Counted from the stretch's first letter, positions 47,804 through 57,197 are shown. The stretch: 64,000 nucleotides of DNA from CALKJU01 sp035326425 (GCA_035326425.1 DAOLFG010000013.1:1-64000); one strand, 5' to 3'. The notes: generated by a model from the letters alone, not told the origin. Numbers and translations are program-made.

Positions 47804-48951
47804 GGCTCGATCTTCCGCCGCCGCGCCACCCGGGCGGCGTAGCCGCCGGCCGCGGCCACGTCGTCGGCCTCGGCCTTGACGGTGACGCTGCCGTCGGGCC
47901 GCCGCGTGCGCTTGGCCCTGACCTCGCCCTCGACGGCCTCGCGTTCCAGCACCCGGCGGCTCTCGATCCGCCAGCGCAGGCCGATGGTCGCGGTCTCGCT
48001 CAAGGCCGCCTCGGCCACCTGCTCGACCGCCGCCGCATCGCAGAGGATCTGCACCGCCGCCATCATCCGGCCCTTCTTGCCGAAGGCCGGCCACTGGCAG
48101 ACGTCGCGGACCCGCGGCAGGCCGCGCAGCCGGTCGAGGCCGATCGCCAGATCCTCGGCGGTCTGGTCGTCGATCTCGAAGCGGATGACGCCGACCCGGT
48201 CGTCGCCGCCCGCGTCCGCGATGAACGCCAGCGCCCGCAGAATGTTGGGCACGCCGTCCAGCACCCGCGTGCCGAAGCCGATGCCGCTGGCGGCGATCCT
48301 GCCGCCACCGGCTTCGGCACGCGGCGCCAGGTGGCGCAGGATGGCGGCACCGGTCGGCGTCACCCGCTCGCCGGCGATGCCGTCGTCGATCACCGGCAAG
48401 CCTTCGAGCAGCAGCGCCGTCGCCGGCGCCGGCACGGGCAGGCTGCCATGCGCCGTCCGCACCCGGCCGCGACCCAGCGGCAACGGGCCCATGCTCCAGC
48501 TCTGCGCGCCCAACCGATCGATCAGCCACGCCGCCGCCAGGATGTCGGCATAGCTGTCCCAGTCGGCGATCTCGTGGAAATGCACCTCGTCGACCGGCAC
48601 GCCGTGGACCTTGGCCTCGGCCTCCGCCAGATGGCGATAGATCGCCGTCGCGTGCGCCTTGGCGCCGTCGGGCAGCCCCGACGCAGCGATCCGCCGGGCG
48701 ATCTCGACATGCCGGCCGGAAGGCGGTGCCGTGTCGGGTACCTCGACCGCCAGCCGCGAGCCGGTCAGCGCGTGGTCGCGATGCGCCACGCGCCGCAGGC
48801 CGACGCCCCGCGGCAGCCCGGCGTCGCGGATGGCCTCGACCAGCGGTGATTCCAGCTCGGGGAACGCATCGAGCAGGGCCGCGGCGAACATGTCGCCGGC
48901 CACCCCGCCCAAGGGGTCGAGATGGATGTGGGAGATGCGCTCAGCTGGCAT
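47800..48951 (-). CDS. larC: LarC-type nickel-inserting cyclometallase
   Basis: Nickel insertase of 383 aa, which inserts nickel into the pincer cofactor. The N-terminal HIHLDPLGGVAGDMFAAALLDAF is the family signature and the VHFHEIADWDSYADILAAAW histidine-rich motif follows at about 118-140. The C-terminal domain has GFGTRVLDGVPNILRA, EIDDQTAEDLAIG and the final VKAEADDVAAAGG. Many LarC genes are made as LarC1/LarC2 by frameshift; here a single continuous frame is used. It overlaps larA by 11 bases and larE by 4. Confidence 0.93.
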   Translation of the reverse strand: MPAERISHIHLDPLGGVAGDMFAAALLDAFPELESPLVEAIRDAGLPRGVGLRRVAHRDHALTGSRLAVEVPDTAPPSGRHVEIARRIAASGLPDGAKAHATAIYRHLAEAEAKVHGVPVDEVHFHEIADWDSYADILAAAWLIDRLGAQSWSMGPLPLGRGRVRTAHGSLPVPAPATALLLEGLPVIDDGIAGERVTPTGAAILRHLAPRAEAGGGRIAASGIGFGTRVLDGVPNILRALAFIADAGGDDRVGVIRFEIDDQTAEDLAIGLDRLRGLPRVRDVCQWPAFGKKGRMMAAVQILCDAAAVEQVAEAALSETATIGLRWRIESRRVLEREAVEGEVRAKRTRRPDGSVTVKAEADDVAAAGGYAARVARRRKIEP

Positions 48952-50218
48952 GGACCGGGACGACGTAGGGCCCCTCCGGCACGAAGGCCACGCTGCCGTC
49001 GCCATGCCGCTCGATGCTCTCGGCCACCGCCGCCTCGATCGAATCGATGCGCTCGACGCCGGTCGGCGCGTCGCCGGCCAGGCCGTCGGTGTAGAGGCGT
49101 ACGCGGCCGACGCGCATCGGCTTCAGCTGCATCTGGGTCTGCCACTCGTCGATCTCGGCGTGCGGCTTGCCGTCGATGCTGGCCCAGAAGCCCTCGGGCC
49201 CCAGCTCGACCAGCCGCCTCTGCGCCTCGACATAGTGGCGCGAGCCCATGCCTTCGGAGCAGGCCGAGGCGATCACCAGGTCGCCGCCCGGCTCCAGGAT
49301 GCCGAGCGGTCCCACCATGCCCTTGACGGTCTGGTAGTAGGTCTTGTCGAGCGGATAGCCGGCGGCGCTCGTCACCACCGTCTTGAACCTCCGCTCCACC
49401 GGCACCTCGGCAAAAGAGCGCACGAAGTCGACCGCTTGGAGATGGCTCGAGACGATCTCGCCGAAATTGACGAAGGCCAGCCGCCGCTTGTCGTCGATCA
49501 CCGTGTTCAGCGCCAGGGCACCGCCCAGCATCTCGACGATCGCCAGCTGCTCCTCGTGCAGCGGGTTTCCGTCGAGCACGCAGTTGGCGGCGCGCGGGTT
49601 CGACATGAACTCGGCATTGTGGAAAGTGGTGATGGTCTCGGCATGGGCGATGCCGGGCGAGATCACCTTGCGCCCGCCCGACCAGCCGGCCATGAAGTGC
49701 GGCTCGACCAGCCCCGTCGCGATCTTCAGCTCGGCCTCGACGAGGCGCTTGTCCAGCCGCACCACCGTGCCGCGCGTCGGCGTCCGGCCGAGCAGCACAT
49801 GGTCCTCGTCGACCGTGGCGAAGTGGTTGGCGACCTTCACCGTCTCCAGCACCCACGGATCGCCGACCAGCTCGGCCATCTCGTCGCCCTCGTTCGGGCG
49901 GTGCAGGCCGGTGGCGACCAGCACGGTGATGCCCTCGCGCGGCACGCCGGCATCGAGCAGCTGGCGGATCAGCGGCTGCAGGAACAGCCCGTTGGGCACC
50001 GGCCTCGTGATGTCGCAGATCAGGATGCAGGCGGTGCGCTTGCCACGTGCCAGCTCGCCCAGCGGCGGCATGCCGACCGGCCGCGCCAGCGCCTTGGCGA
50101 CCTCGCCCACCGGATCGGCCAGCACCGGCATGGCATGCTTGTGGATCACGGTCGGCTCGCAGCCGGCCGGCGGCTTCACCGCCAACACGCCTCGGCCGTA
50201 GAGCAGCTCGATCGCCAT
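48941..50218 (-). CDS. larA: LarA-type nickel-pincer racemase/epimerase
   Basis: Nickel-pincer-dependent 2-hydroxyacid racemase of 425 aa. Residues shown to matter in Lactiplantibacillus LarA are present at near-identical positions: D69/R72 (CDITRP), H106 (TGLHRP), H174 (VEPHF), K184 (GGRK, cofactor attachment) and H200 (TTFH). The ATG at 50218 has GGGAGG upstream. Lactate is the classical substrate, but LarA homologues use many 2-hydroxyacids, and no lactate permease or LarR is present, so the substrate is open. First gene of the four-gene operon. Confidence 0.93.
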   Translation of the reverse strand: MAIELLYGRGVLAVKPPAGCEPTVIHKHAMPVLADPVGEVAKALARPVGMPPLGELARGKRTACILICDITRPVPNGLFLQPLIRQLLDAGVPREGITVLVATGLHRPNEGDEMAELVGDPWVLETVKVANHFATVDEDHVLLGRTPTRGTVVRLDKRLVEAELKIATGLVEPHFMAGWSGGRKVISPGIAHAETITTFHNAEFMSNPRAANCVLDGNPLHEEQLAIVEMLGGALALNTVIDDKRRLAFVNFGEIVSSHLQAVDFVRSFAEVPVERRFKTVVTSAAGYPLDKTYYQTVKGMVGPLGILEPGGDLVIASACSEGMGSRHYVEAQRRLVELGPEGFWASIDGKPHAEIDEWQTQMQLKPMRVGRVRLYTDGLAGDAPTGVERIDSIEAAVAESIERHGDGSVAFVPEGPYVVPVHAS

Positions 50219-50435
50219 GTCCGCCTCCCGCACGGGCCCGTGCGCCTGCCCTCTCTAGTTGGTGCGTCCGCGGCCGTCGACCACCAGGATACGCCCTGGC
50301 GCGGGTCGCGGGTGCGGATTGGTTGTCACACCATTAACCTGTTGAGGCCATCCTACCACCAGGCGGGTCCCGCGACCCTTGCAAGGCCCGCCGATTTCGG
50401 CACCTACGGGTCCTAGGGCAGGCTTGAGAACGGAC

Positions 50436-50795
50436 ATGACGGGAATCAGCTGTCGGGAACGCCCGGCGGAAACGACACAGGACGAACCGGCCGCGGACAT
50501 GCTGGCGCTGGCCGCCGCGTTGCGCGACAGCGCGCGGCAGTCGGCGCACAACGTCGTCGTGCTGGGCGAGCAGATCGCCGGCTACCGCATCGCCGCCGCC
50601 AAGGCGCCGCCGCACCGCTCGCCGGTCGACCGCTGGCTCGACGCCCACGGCCAGGCGGCACAACGTGCCGTCGCCGGCATGGCCGAGATCGGCTCGCCGC
50701 TCGCCGCCATGGCGCTCTGGACCGAGCTGGTCGATCGCTGGCTCGATGCCAACATCACGCTTCTCGACGCCCTGTTCTCGCCACCGCGCGCCTGA
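50436..50795 (+). CDS. hypothetical small helical protein
   Basis: A 119-aa protein I do not recognise. From about residue 22 it is helical and alanine-rich (AADMLALAAALRDSARQSAHNVVVLGEQIAGYRIAAAKA), with a repeated hydrophobic pattern to the end (WTELVDRWLDANITLLDALFSP). It has no signal or transmembrane segment. The pattern loosely resembles phasin-like helices but there is no firm match. The ATG at 50436 is used; the frame is open to 50379. It lies 217 bases from larA and is followed by the ABC importer genes. Confidence 0.5.
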   Translation: MTGISCRERPAETTQDEPAADMLALAAALRDSARQSAHNVVVLGEQIAGYRIAAAKAPPHRSPVDRWLDAHGQAAQRAVAGMAEIGSPLAAMALWTELVDRWLDANITLLDALFSPPRA

Positions 50796-50917
50796 AGCCC
50801 CGCCGGCCGCAGGCCGGCCATTGCCTTCGTCGGCCGCTGTGTCAAAAATTGCCGGAAGGTCGGCCCCTCCCGTCCCGGAGGCGGCGCGCACCGAACAACA
50901 AGATCGGAAAGACGGCA

Positions 50918-51952
50918 ATGATCAGCAGGACGACCTCGAATCGCCGTGTGCTCCGGGCGGCCCTGGCCGGGGCGGCGTTGTTCGCGGCCCTCGGGCTGGC
51001 CTCGGCGAACGCCGAGAGCATCACCGCCTACACCTCCTACGAGGAGGACGAGCTGGCCGCCTTCCTCGCCAAGATGAAGCAGGACATCCCCGACCTCGAG
51101 GTCAACGTGCTGCGCCTGTCGAGCGGCGATCTGCACGCCCGCATCCTGGCCGAGGCCGCCAACCCGCAGCACGACGTCATCTGGGGCTGGGCCGTCACCT
51201 CGCTGATCGATCCGCGCATCGGCGAGCTGATCGAGCCCTACACCCCGGCCGGCATCGACCGGGTGCCCGCCCGCTTCCGCGACCCGAACGGCAACTGGTT
51301 CGCCGTCACCGGCTACATGGCGGCCTTCTGCGTCAACAACGAGGTGCTGGCGCGCAAGAGCCTGCCCATGCCCAAGTCCTGGGAGGACCTGCTGAACCCG
51401 GCCTTCAAGGGCGAGGTGGTGATGCCGAACCCGGCCAGCTCGGGCACCGGCTACCTGCAGATCGCCTCGATCCTGCAGATGAAGGGGGAGGAGCAGGGCT
51501 GGGCCTATCTGAAGGCGCTCGACCAGAACATCGCCCAGTACATCAAGAGCGGCTCGCGGCCCTGCAACTCGGCGAGCCAGGGCGAGTTCGCGGTGGGCAC
51601 CTCCTTCGCGCTCCGCGCCATCAAGAACATCGCCGAGGGCTTCCCGATCACCATGGTCATCCCGGCCGAGGGTGCCGGCAACGAGCTCGAGGCCAACGCG
51701 CTGATGAAGTCCTCGAAGAACAAGGAGGCGGCCAAGAAGTTCCTCGACTGGACCATCTCCGACAATGCCGTGAACGAATACTACAACTGGAAGGAGATCG
51801 TCACCGTCTCGGGCGGCGCGATGCCGGAGAGCTTCAAGGCGGCCGGCCTGCCCGCGGACATCAGCACGGTGATGTGGGACATGGACTTCGCCTGGTCGGC
51901 GGCCAACCGCGACGCGGTGCTCGAACGCTGGCAGCGCGAGCTGGAGCGCTGA
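50918..51952 (+). CDS. 2-aminoethylphosphonate-type ABC transporter binding protein
   Basis: Periplasmic binding protein of 344 aa with a signal peptide ending at SANAE (about 32). The motifs LHARILAEAANPQHDVIWGWAVTSL, SWEDLLNPAFKGEVVMPNPASSGTGYL and EGAGNELEANALMKSSKNKEAAKKFLDW are those of the 2-aminoethylphosphonate-binding family (type with fused permease); ferric-iron binders are the nearest alternative. The ATG at 50918 is used. A 10-bp hairpin follows the stop before the ATPase gene. The window's phnWX could use the imported AEP; this link is inferred. Confidence 0.82.
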   Translation: MISRTTSNRRVLRAALAGAALFAALGLASANAESITAYTSYEEDELAAFLAKMKQDIPDLEVNVLRLSSGDLHARILAEAANPQHDVIWGWAVTSLIDPRIGELIEPYTPAGIDRVPARFRDPNGNWFAVTGYMAAFCVNNEVLARKSLPMPKSWEDLLNPAFKGEVVMPNPASSGTGYLQIASILQMKGEEQGWAYLKALDQNIAQYIKSGSRPCNSASQGEFAVGTSFALRAIKNIAEGFPITMVIPAEGAGNELEANALMKSSKNKEAAKKFLDWTISDNAVNEYYNWKEIVTVSGGAMPESFKAAGLPADISTVMWDMDFAWSAANRDAVLERWQRELER

Positions 51953-51968
51953 GAGCACCTTCGGCAGG

Positions 51969-51990
51969 GGCCGGCGGCTCGCCGCCGGCC
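51969..51990 (+). other. intercistronic hairpin after binding-protein gene
   Basis: GGCCGGCGGC-TC-GCCGCCGGCC is a perfect 10-bp stem 17 bases after the binding-protein stop and before the ATPase start. Such structures often stabilise the upstream mRNA and raise binding-protein levels over the permease. Confidence 0.5.
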
Positions 51991-52007
51991 AGCCAGGGAA
52001 CAGCCGG

Positions 52008-53051
52008 GTGACCCTCTCGCTCTCGCACGTGACCAAGCGCTTCGGCGGCATGGTGGCCCTCGACGACATCTCGCTGTCGATCGAGAACGGCGAGTTCGTC
52101 TGCTTCCTCGGCCCCTCGGGCTGCGGCAAGACCACCCTGCTGCGGATCGTCGCCGGGCTGGAGCTGGCCGAGGAGGGCGAGGTGCGCCTCGACGGCCGGG
52201 ATCTCAGCGAGGTCCCGGCCCGGCAGCGCAATTTCGGCGTCGTCTTCCAGTCCTACTCGCTGTTTCCCAACATGACCGCGGCGCGCAACGTCGCCTACGG
52301 CCTCGAATGTCGGCGCCGGCCGCGCGCCGAGATCGAGGCCCGCGTCGCCGAGATGCTACGCCTCGTCGCGCTCGCCGAGCACGCCCACAAGCTGCCCTCC
52401 CAGCTTTCCGGCGGCCAGCAGCAGCGGGTGGCGCTGGCGCGCGCCCTCGCTCCCGATCCCGGCATGCTACTGCTCGACGAGCCGCTCTCCGCCCTCGACG
52501 CCAAGGTGCGCGAGAGCCTGCGCCTCGAGATCCGCGAGCTGCAGAAGCGCCTCGGCATCACCACGGTCATGGTCACCCACGACCAGGAAGAGGCGCTGAC
52601 CATGGCCGACCGGGTCGTGGTGATGAACGCCGGCAGGATCGCCCAGCTCGGCACCGGCCGCGAGCTCTACGAGAGCCCGGCGTCGCGCTTCGTCGCCGAG
52701 TTCATCGGCCGGATGAACCTCCTGCCGGTCACGGGCGAGGGCGACCTCGCCACGCTGGCCGGCTGGCCGCTGCCGCTGGCCGACCGGTCGCGCCTGCCCA
52801 GCCTGGTCGGCGTCAGGCCCGAGGATGTGCGCGTCCTTGCCGGGCCGGCGTCGCGTGGGGCGGGGCTGCTGCCGGCGCGGCTGCGCAGCAGCATCTATCT
52901 CGGCAACCTCGCCCATCTCGTCCTGGCGGTCGGCGACGGCCAGGAGATCACGGCCGAGGTGCCGGGCCATGCCTGGCGGGCGATCGCCGAAGCGTCCGAG
53001 ATCGCGGTCGAGCTGGCGCCCGAGAGCATCAAAGTCCTCGAATGGCGCTGA
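52008..53051 (+). CDS. ABC transporter ATPase
   Basis: Cytoplasmic ATP-binding subunit of 347 aa. Walker A is GPSGCGKTTL (37-46 region), the signature is LSGGQQQR, Walker B is LLLDEPLSALD, and the switch histidine is in VMVTHDQEEA. A C-terminal TOBE-like domain follows (about 245-345). The start is a GTG at 52008. It overlaps the permease gene by 10 bases. It powers the importer encoded by its neighbours. Confidence 0.93.
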   Translation: MTLSLSHVTKRFGGMVALDDISLSIENGEFVCFLGPSGCGKTTLLRIVAGLELAEEGEVRLDGRDLSEVPARQRNFGVVFQSYSLFPNMTAARNVAYGLECRRRPRAEIEARVAEMLRLVALAEHAHKLPSQLSGGQQQRVALARALAPDPGMLLLDEPLSALDAKVRESLRLEIRELQKRLGITTVMVTHDQEEALTMADRVVVMNAGRIAQLGTGRELYESPASRFVAEFIGRMNLLPVTGEGDLATLAGWPLPLADRSRLPSLVGVRPEDVRVLAGPASRGAGLLPARLRSSIYLGNLAHLVLAVGDGQEITAEVPGHAWRAIAEASEIAVELAPESIKVLEWR

Positions 53052-54727
53052 CCGGGGCACAGGCCGCGGCGCCGCCGCGCCCGGTGCATCGCCGCAGGGG
53101 CCGGGCTGGCACCATGCTGCCGGCCCTCGTCGTCGGCGCCCCGCTGGTCCTGTTCGTGCTCTACCCGCTGGCGCACATCCTGGGCCGGAGCTTCTCGACG
53201 CCCACCGGGCCGGGCCTCGCCAACTATGCCCTGATGCTGGGCAGCGAGCGTTTCCTGCGCATCACCTTCAACTCCTTCGCCGTGACCCTGCTCAGCGCCG
53301 GCATCGCCATCCTGCTGGCCTACAGCTTCGCCTACGCCGTGCAGCGTTCCACCCTGCCGGGCCGCAACATCTTCCGGATGATCGCCGTCCTGCCGCTGTT
53401 CGCCCCGTCGCTGGTGCAGGCGCAAGGCCTCGTGCTGATGTTCGGCCGCAACGGCCTGATCAACCGCACCCTCGGCCTCGACATCCAGATCTACGGCTAC
53501 TGGGGCATCGTCGTGGCGATGGTGCTCTACGTCTTTCCCTACGCCTTCCTGATCCTGTCGGCGGCCCTGGCCGTCGCCGACGCCCGGCTCTACGAAAGCG
53601 CCGAGATGCTGGGCGCTTCCAAGGCGCGCGCCTTCCGCACCGTTACCTTGCCGGCGACGCGCTACGGCCTCGCGGCAGCGATCTTCGTTTGCTTCACCCT
53701 GGTCATCACCGATTTCGGCAACCCGATGGTGATCGGCGGCGACTACACCGTGCTCGCCTCCGAGGTCTACAATCAGGTGATCGGCCAGGCCAATTTCGAG
53801 CGCGGCACGGTGATCGGCATGGTGCTGCTGATCCCGGCCGCCATCGCCGCCCTCGTCGAGAAGCGGGTCAGCGCCAAGCAGTATGCGCTGATCAGCGAGC
53901 ATTCGCGGCCGCTGGTGCCGCAAAGCGACCGTGCGCGCGACCTCGTCCTCGCCGTCGTCGTCCTCGCCGTGTCGCTGGCGATCCTGTCGGTGTTCGCGGT
54001 GGTGCTGTTCGCCAGCTTCGTCCACCTGTGGCCCTACCGGATGACGCTCTCGCTGCGCCACTATGCCTTCGACGTGCAGAACGGCATCCAGCCCTTGTGG
54101 AACTCGATCTACATCTCGCTGATGGCGGCGGGCCTGGGCGTGCTGACGGTCACCGCCGCCGCCTATGTGATCGAGAAGTTCCCCTCGCCGGCGACCCGGC
54201 CGCTCTACTTCCTCTCCATCCTGCCGGCGGCGGTCCCCGGAATCGTGCTGGGCCTCGGCTACATCCTGGCCTTCAACGACCCGGCCAACCCGGTCAACGC
54301 CATCTACGGCACCCTGGTCATCATCGCCATCGCCAACGTCTACTACTACCACGCCCACGGCTTCCTGATCTCCGGCACCAGCCTGAAGCAGATCAGCGGC
54401 CGTTTCGACGAGGCCTCGGCGACATTGGGCGGCAGCCGCTGGCAGACCTTCGTCAAGGTGACGCTGCCCCTGCTCTTCCCGACGCTGGTTGGCGTCGCCG
54501 TCTTCTTCTTCATGCGCTCTATGGTGACGCTGTCGGCGGTGATCTTCCTGATCACCCCGCAGACCCAGGTCGCCGCGGTCTCGGTCCTCTATCTCGAGGA
54601 CCGCGGCGCCACCAACCAGGCCGCCGCCTTCTCGGTGTGCATCGTGGCGACGGTGGTCGCGGCGCTGCTGGTGGTGCGGCTGCTGCTGAACCTCACCGGC
54701 CACCGGAACGTGTCGCTGATCCGTTGA
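53042..54727 (+). CDS. fused two-domain ABC transporter permease
   Basis: Inner-membrane permease of 561 aa with two BPD-type domains in one chain, each with about six helices (about 30-275 and 300-555). EAA-loop motifs appear twice: SAEMLGASKARAFRTVTLPATRYG and ASATLGGSRWQTFVKVTLPLLFP. This fused form is typical of the 2-aminoethylphosphonate and ferric-iron type importers. The ATG at 53042 overlaps the ATPase by 10 bases. A hairpin follows between it and the convergent hydroxylase gene. Confidence 0.9.
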   Translation: MALTGAQAAAPPRPVHRRRGRAGTMLPALVVGAPLVLFVLYPLAHILGRSFSTPTGPGLANYALMLGSERFLRITFNSFAVTLLSAGIAILLAYSFAYAVQRSTLPGRNIFRMIAVLPLFAPSLVQAQGLVLMFGRNGLINRTLGLDIQIYGYWGIVVAMVLYVFPYAFLILSAALAVADARLYESAEMLGASKARAFRTVTLPATRYGLAAAIFVCFTLVITDFGNPMVIGGDYTVLASEVYNQVIGQANFERGTVIGMVLLIPAAIAALVEKRVSAKQYALISEHSRPLVPQSDRARDLVLAVVVLAVSLAILSVFAVVLFASFVHLWPYRMTLSLRHYAFDVQNGIQPLWNSIYISLMAAGLGVLTVTAAAYVIEKFPSPATRPLYFLSILPAAVPGIVLGLGYILAFNDPANPVNAIYGTLVIIAIANVYYYHAHGFLISGTSLKQISGRFDEASATLGGSRWQTFVKVTLPLLFPTLVGVAVFFFMRSMVTLSAVIFLITPQTQVAAVSVLYLEDRGATNQAAAFSVCIVATVVAALLVVRLLLNLTGHRNVSLIR

Positions 54728-54765
54728 CCGATGGTCACGGCCGCAGCAGCGCAAGCCGGCCCGGT

Positions 54766-54789
54766 GGACGGCCGCGAGAGCGGCCGTCC
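54766..54789. terminator. bidirectional terminator hairpin
   Basis: GGACGGCCGC-GAGA-GCGGCCGTCC is a perfect 10-bp stem with a GAGA tetraloop between the convergent permease and hydroxylase genes. Confidence 0.6.
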
Positions 54790-54806
54790 GTGGCAGATGG
54801 CGCGAA

Positions 54807-57125
54807 TCACGCTGCCTTCTTTTCCTGGATCAGCCCCCACACCCGCTCAGGCGTGGCCGGCATGTCGACGGCCTTCACGCCATAGGGCTGGAGCGCGTCG
54901 ATGATGGCGTTGATCACCGCCGCCGGCGAGCCGACCGAGCCGGCCTCGCCGCAGCCCTTGATGCCCATGGGATTGTTCTTGCAGGGCACCTCGAGCGTCG
55001 AGAAGTCGAACATCGGCATGTCGTCGGCGCGCGGCATGCAATAGTCCATGAACGAGCCGGACAGGAGCTGGCCGGCCTCGTCGTAGACCGTGCTCTCGAG
55101 CAGGGCCTGGCCGATGCCCTGCACGATGCCGCCATGCACCTGGCCCTCGACCAGCATGGGGTTCAAGATCACGCCGAAATCGTCGACGATGTTGTAGCGC
55201 TCGACCTCGACGATGCCGGTATCCGGGTCGACCTCGACCTCGGCGATGTGGCAGCCGTTGGGGAAGGTCCAGGCCTTGACATGGCCCGTGGCCTCGGCGT
55301 CGAGCCCGCCTTCGACACCCGGCACGGTCATGGTCTTGGCCTTCTTCGCCAGCTCCATGATGCCGATGGTGCGGTCGGTGCCGGCGACGGCGAACACGCC
55401 GTCGTCGAAGGTGATGTCGGCCTTGGCCGCCTCGAACACCTGCGAGGCGTAGGCCTTGCCCTTGTCGATCACCGCGTTCGAGGCCTCGGTCATCGCCGTC
55501 CACTGCGCCGTCAGCGAGCGCGAGCCGCCGGTGCCGCCGCCGACCCTGATGCGGGCGGTGTCGCCCTGCACCAGCCGGATCTTCTCGAACGGCACGCCGA
55601 GCTGCATGTTCAGCACCTGGGCATAGGCCGTCTCGTGGCCCTGGCCGTTGGACTGGGTCCCGACCAGCAGCGAGACGCCGCCGTCGTCGTCGAAGCGGAC
55701 GCCGGCGAACTCCGACTGGTCGCCCATCGTCGATTCGATGTAGTAGCACATGCCGATGCCACGCAGCTTGCCGCCGGCCTTCGACTTGGCCTTGCGCGCA
55801 GCCACGCCCGCCCAGTCGGCCTTCTTCAGGCAGGCGTCCATGACCTTGGCGAACTCGCCGCTGTCGTAAAGCTCACCGGCCGAGGTGGTATAGGGCATCT
55901 GCTCGGGCTTGATGAAGTTGATGCGCCTGAGCTCCAGCACGTCGACGCCCAGCTCGTGCGCCGCCTGCTCGATCACCCGCTCGATGCAGTAGATCGATTC
56001 CGGCCGCCCGGCGCCGCGATAGGCGTCGACCGGCACGGTGTTGGTGAACACCGCCTTGACGCCGTAGGACAGGAACGGGATGTCGTAGACGCCCGGCAGC
56101 ACCTTCAGCGCCGCCCCGGTCGGGATGTAGGGCGCGAAGAAATAATAGTAGGCGCCCATGTTGGCGACCGTGGTCACCCGCATCGCCAGGATGCGCTTGC
56201 CGCCGTCGAACGCCAGCTCGGCGGTCGTCACATGGTCGCGGCCCTGGCTGTCGGAGAGGAAGCCCTCCGAGCGCTCGCTGGTCCACTTGACCGGCCGGCC
56301 GAGCAACTTGGCCGCGGCCGCTGCCATCGTGTACTCGGGATAGAACATCGCCTTCATGCCGAAGCCGCCGCCGACGTCCGGCGTCACCACCCGGACCTTC
56401 TCGTTCGGCAGGCCGAGGTTCTTGGCGATGGTGTCGCGGAACGCCCAGGGCCCCTGGGTGCAGGTGTGGACGGTGACGCTGCCCTCGGCGGCGTTCCACT
56501 CGGCCACCGCGGCCCGCGGCTCCATCGGGTTGCAGACCAGGCGGTTGTTGATCAGCTCCAGCCTGGTGACGTGCGTGGCCTTGGCGAAGGCGGCATCGAC
56601 GGCGGCGGCGTCGCCGTGGTGCCAGTCATAGGCGAGGTTGCCCGGGCACTCGTCGTGGACCGGCGTGGTGCGGGTCGTCAGGGCACCGGCGGTGTCGGCC
56701 ACCGCACCGAGCGGCTCGTAGTCGACCTCGACCAGCTCGGCGCCGTCGCGTGCCTGGGCCTTGGTCTCGGCGACGACGAAGGCGACGTTGTCGCCGACAT
56801 AGCGCGCCTTGTCGCCGGCGACGATCGGGTGCTTGGGCAGCGGCGCCTCGCTGCCGTCGCGGTTGGTCATCGGGATGAAGCAGGGCAGGGCGTTGTCGCC
56901 CATCGCCTCCATGTCGGCGGCCGTGACCACCGCCAGCACGCCCGGCGCCGCCTTGGCCGTGTCGGTGCGGACGGACCTGATACGGGCATGCGGATGCGGC
57001 GAGCGGACGACCACGAGATGGGCCTGGCCCGGCAGGTTGATGTCGTCGGTGTAGCGGCCCTGGCCGGTGATCAGACGCTGGTCCTCGACCCGCCGCACCG
57101 GCTGGCCGATGCCGAACTTCGCCAT
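54807..57125 (-). CDS. molybdopterin-binding hydroxylase large subunit (xanthine dehydrogenase/CoxL family)
   Basis: Large subunit of a molybdenum hydroxylase, 772 aa. The N-terminal GIGQPVRRVEDQRLITGQGRYTDDI and the active-site loop AYRGAGRPES (about residue 362) are typical of form II; form I CO dehydrogenases have AYRCSFR. Molybdopterin-binding glycine motifs (GGGFGMKAMFYPE, GGTGGSRS) are present. The catalytic glutamate is in KGCGEAG near the C-terminus. The FAD (CoxM) and iron-sulfur (CoxS) subunits are missing from the window, so this is an orphan large subunit. Substrate unknown. Confidence 0.9.
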   Translation of the reverse strand: MAKFGIGQPVRRVEDQRLITGQGRYTDDINLPGQAHLVVVRSPHPHARIRSVRTDTAKAAPGVLAVVTAADMEAMGDNALPCFIPMTNRDGSEAPLPKHPIVAGDKARYVGDNVAFVVAETKAQARDGAELVEVDYEPLGAVADTAGALTTRTTPVHDECPGNLAYDWHHGDAAAVDAAFAKATHVTRLELINNRLVCNPMEPRAAVAEWNAAEGSVTVHTCTQGPWAFRDTIAKNLGLPNEKVRVVTPDVGGGFGMKAMFYPEYTMAAAAAKLLGRPVKWTSERSEGFLSDSQGRDHVTTAELAFDGGKRILAMRVTTVANMGAYYYFFAPYIPTGAALKVLPGVYDIPFLSYGVKAVFTNTVPVDAYRGAGRPESIYCIERVIEQAAHELGVDVLELRRINFIKPEQMPYTTSAGELYDSGEFAKVMDACLKKADWAGVAARKAKSKAGGKLRGIGMCYYIESTMGDQSEFAGVRFDDDGGVSLLVGTQSNGQGHETAYAQVLNMQLGVPFEKIRLVQGDTARIRVGGGTGGSRSLTAQWTAMTEASNAVIDKGKAYASQVFEAAKADITFDDGVFAVAGTDRTIGIMELAKKAKTMTVPGVEGGLDAEATGHVKAWTFPNGCHIAEVEVDPDTGIVEVERYNIVDDFGVILNPMLVEGQVHGGIVQGIGQALLESTVYDEAGQLLSGSFMDYCMPRADDMPMFDFSTLEVPCKNNPMGIKGCGEAGSVGSPAAVINAIIDALQPYGVKAVDMPATPERVWGLIQEKKAA

Positions 57126-57197
57126 GCTCCAGTCTCCCTGCTAAAGCGCGGCCGATACTAGTGTCTCGCTCGAATCCTACAACCGCGCTGCCGCAGC

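Noticed and set aside
50219..50435. Possible small RNA or tRNA between larA and the hypothetical gene
   Set aside because: No cloverleaf, no T-loop consensus and no clear terminator; only short GC-rich inverted repeats are seen.
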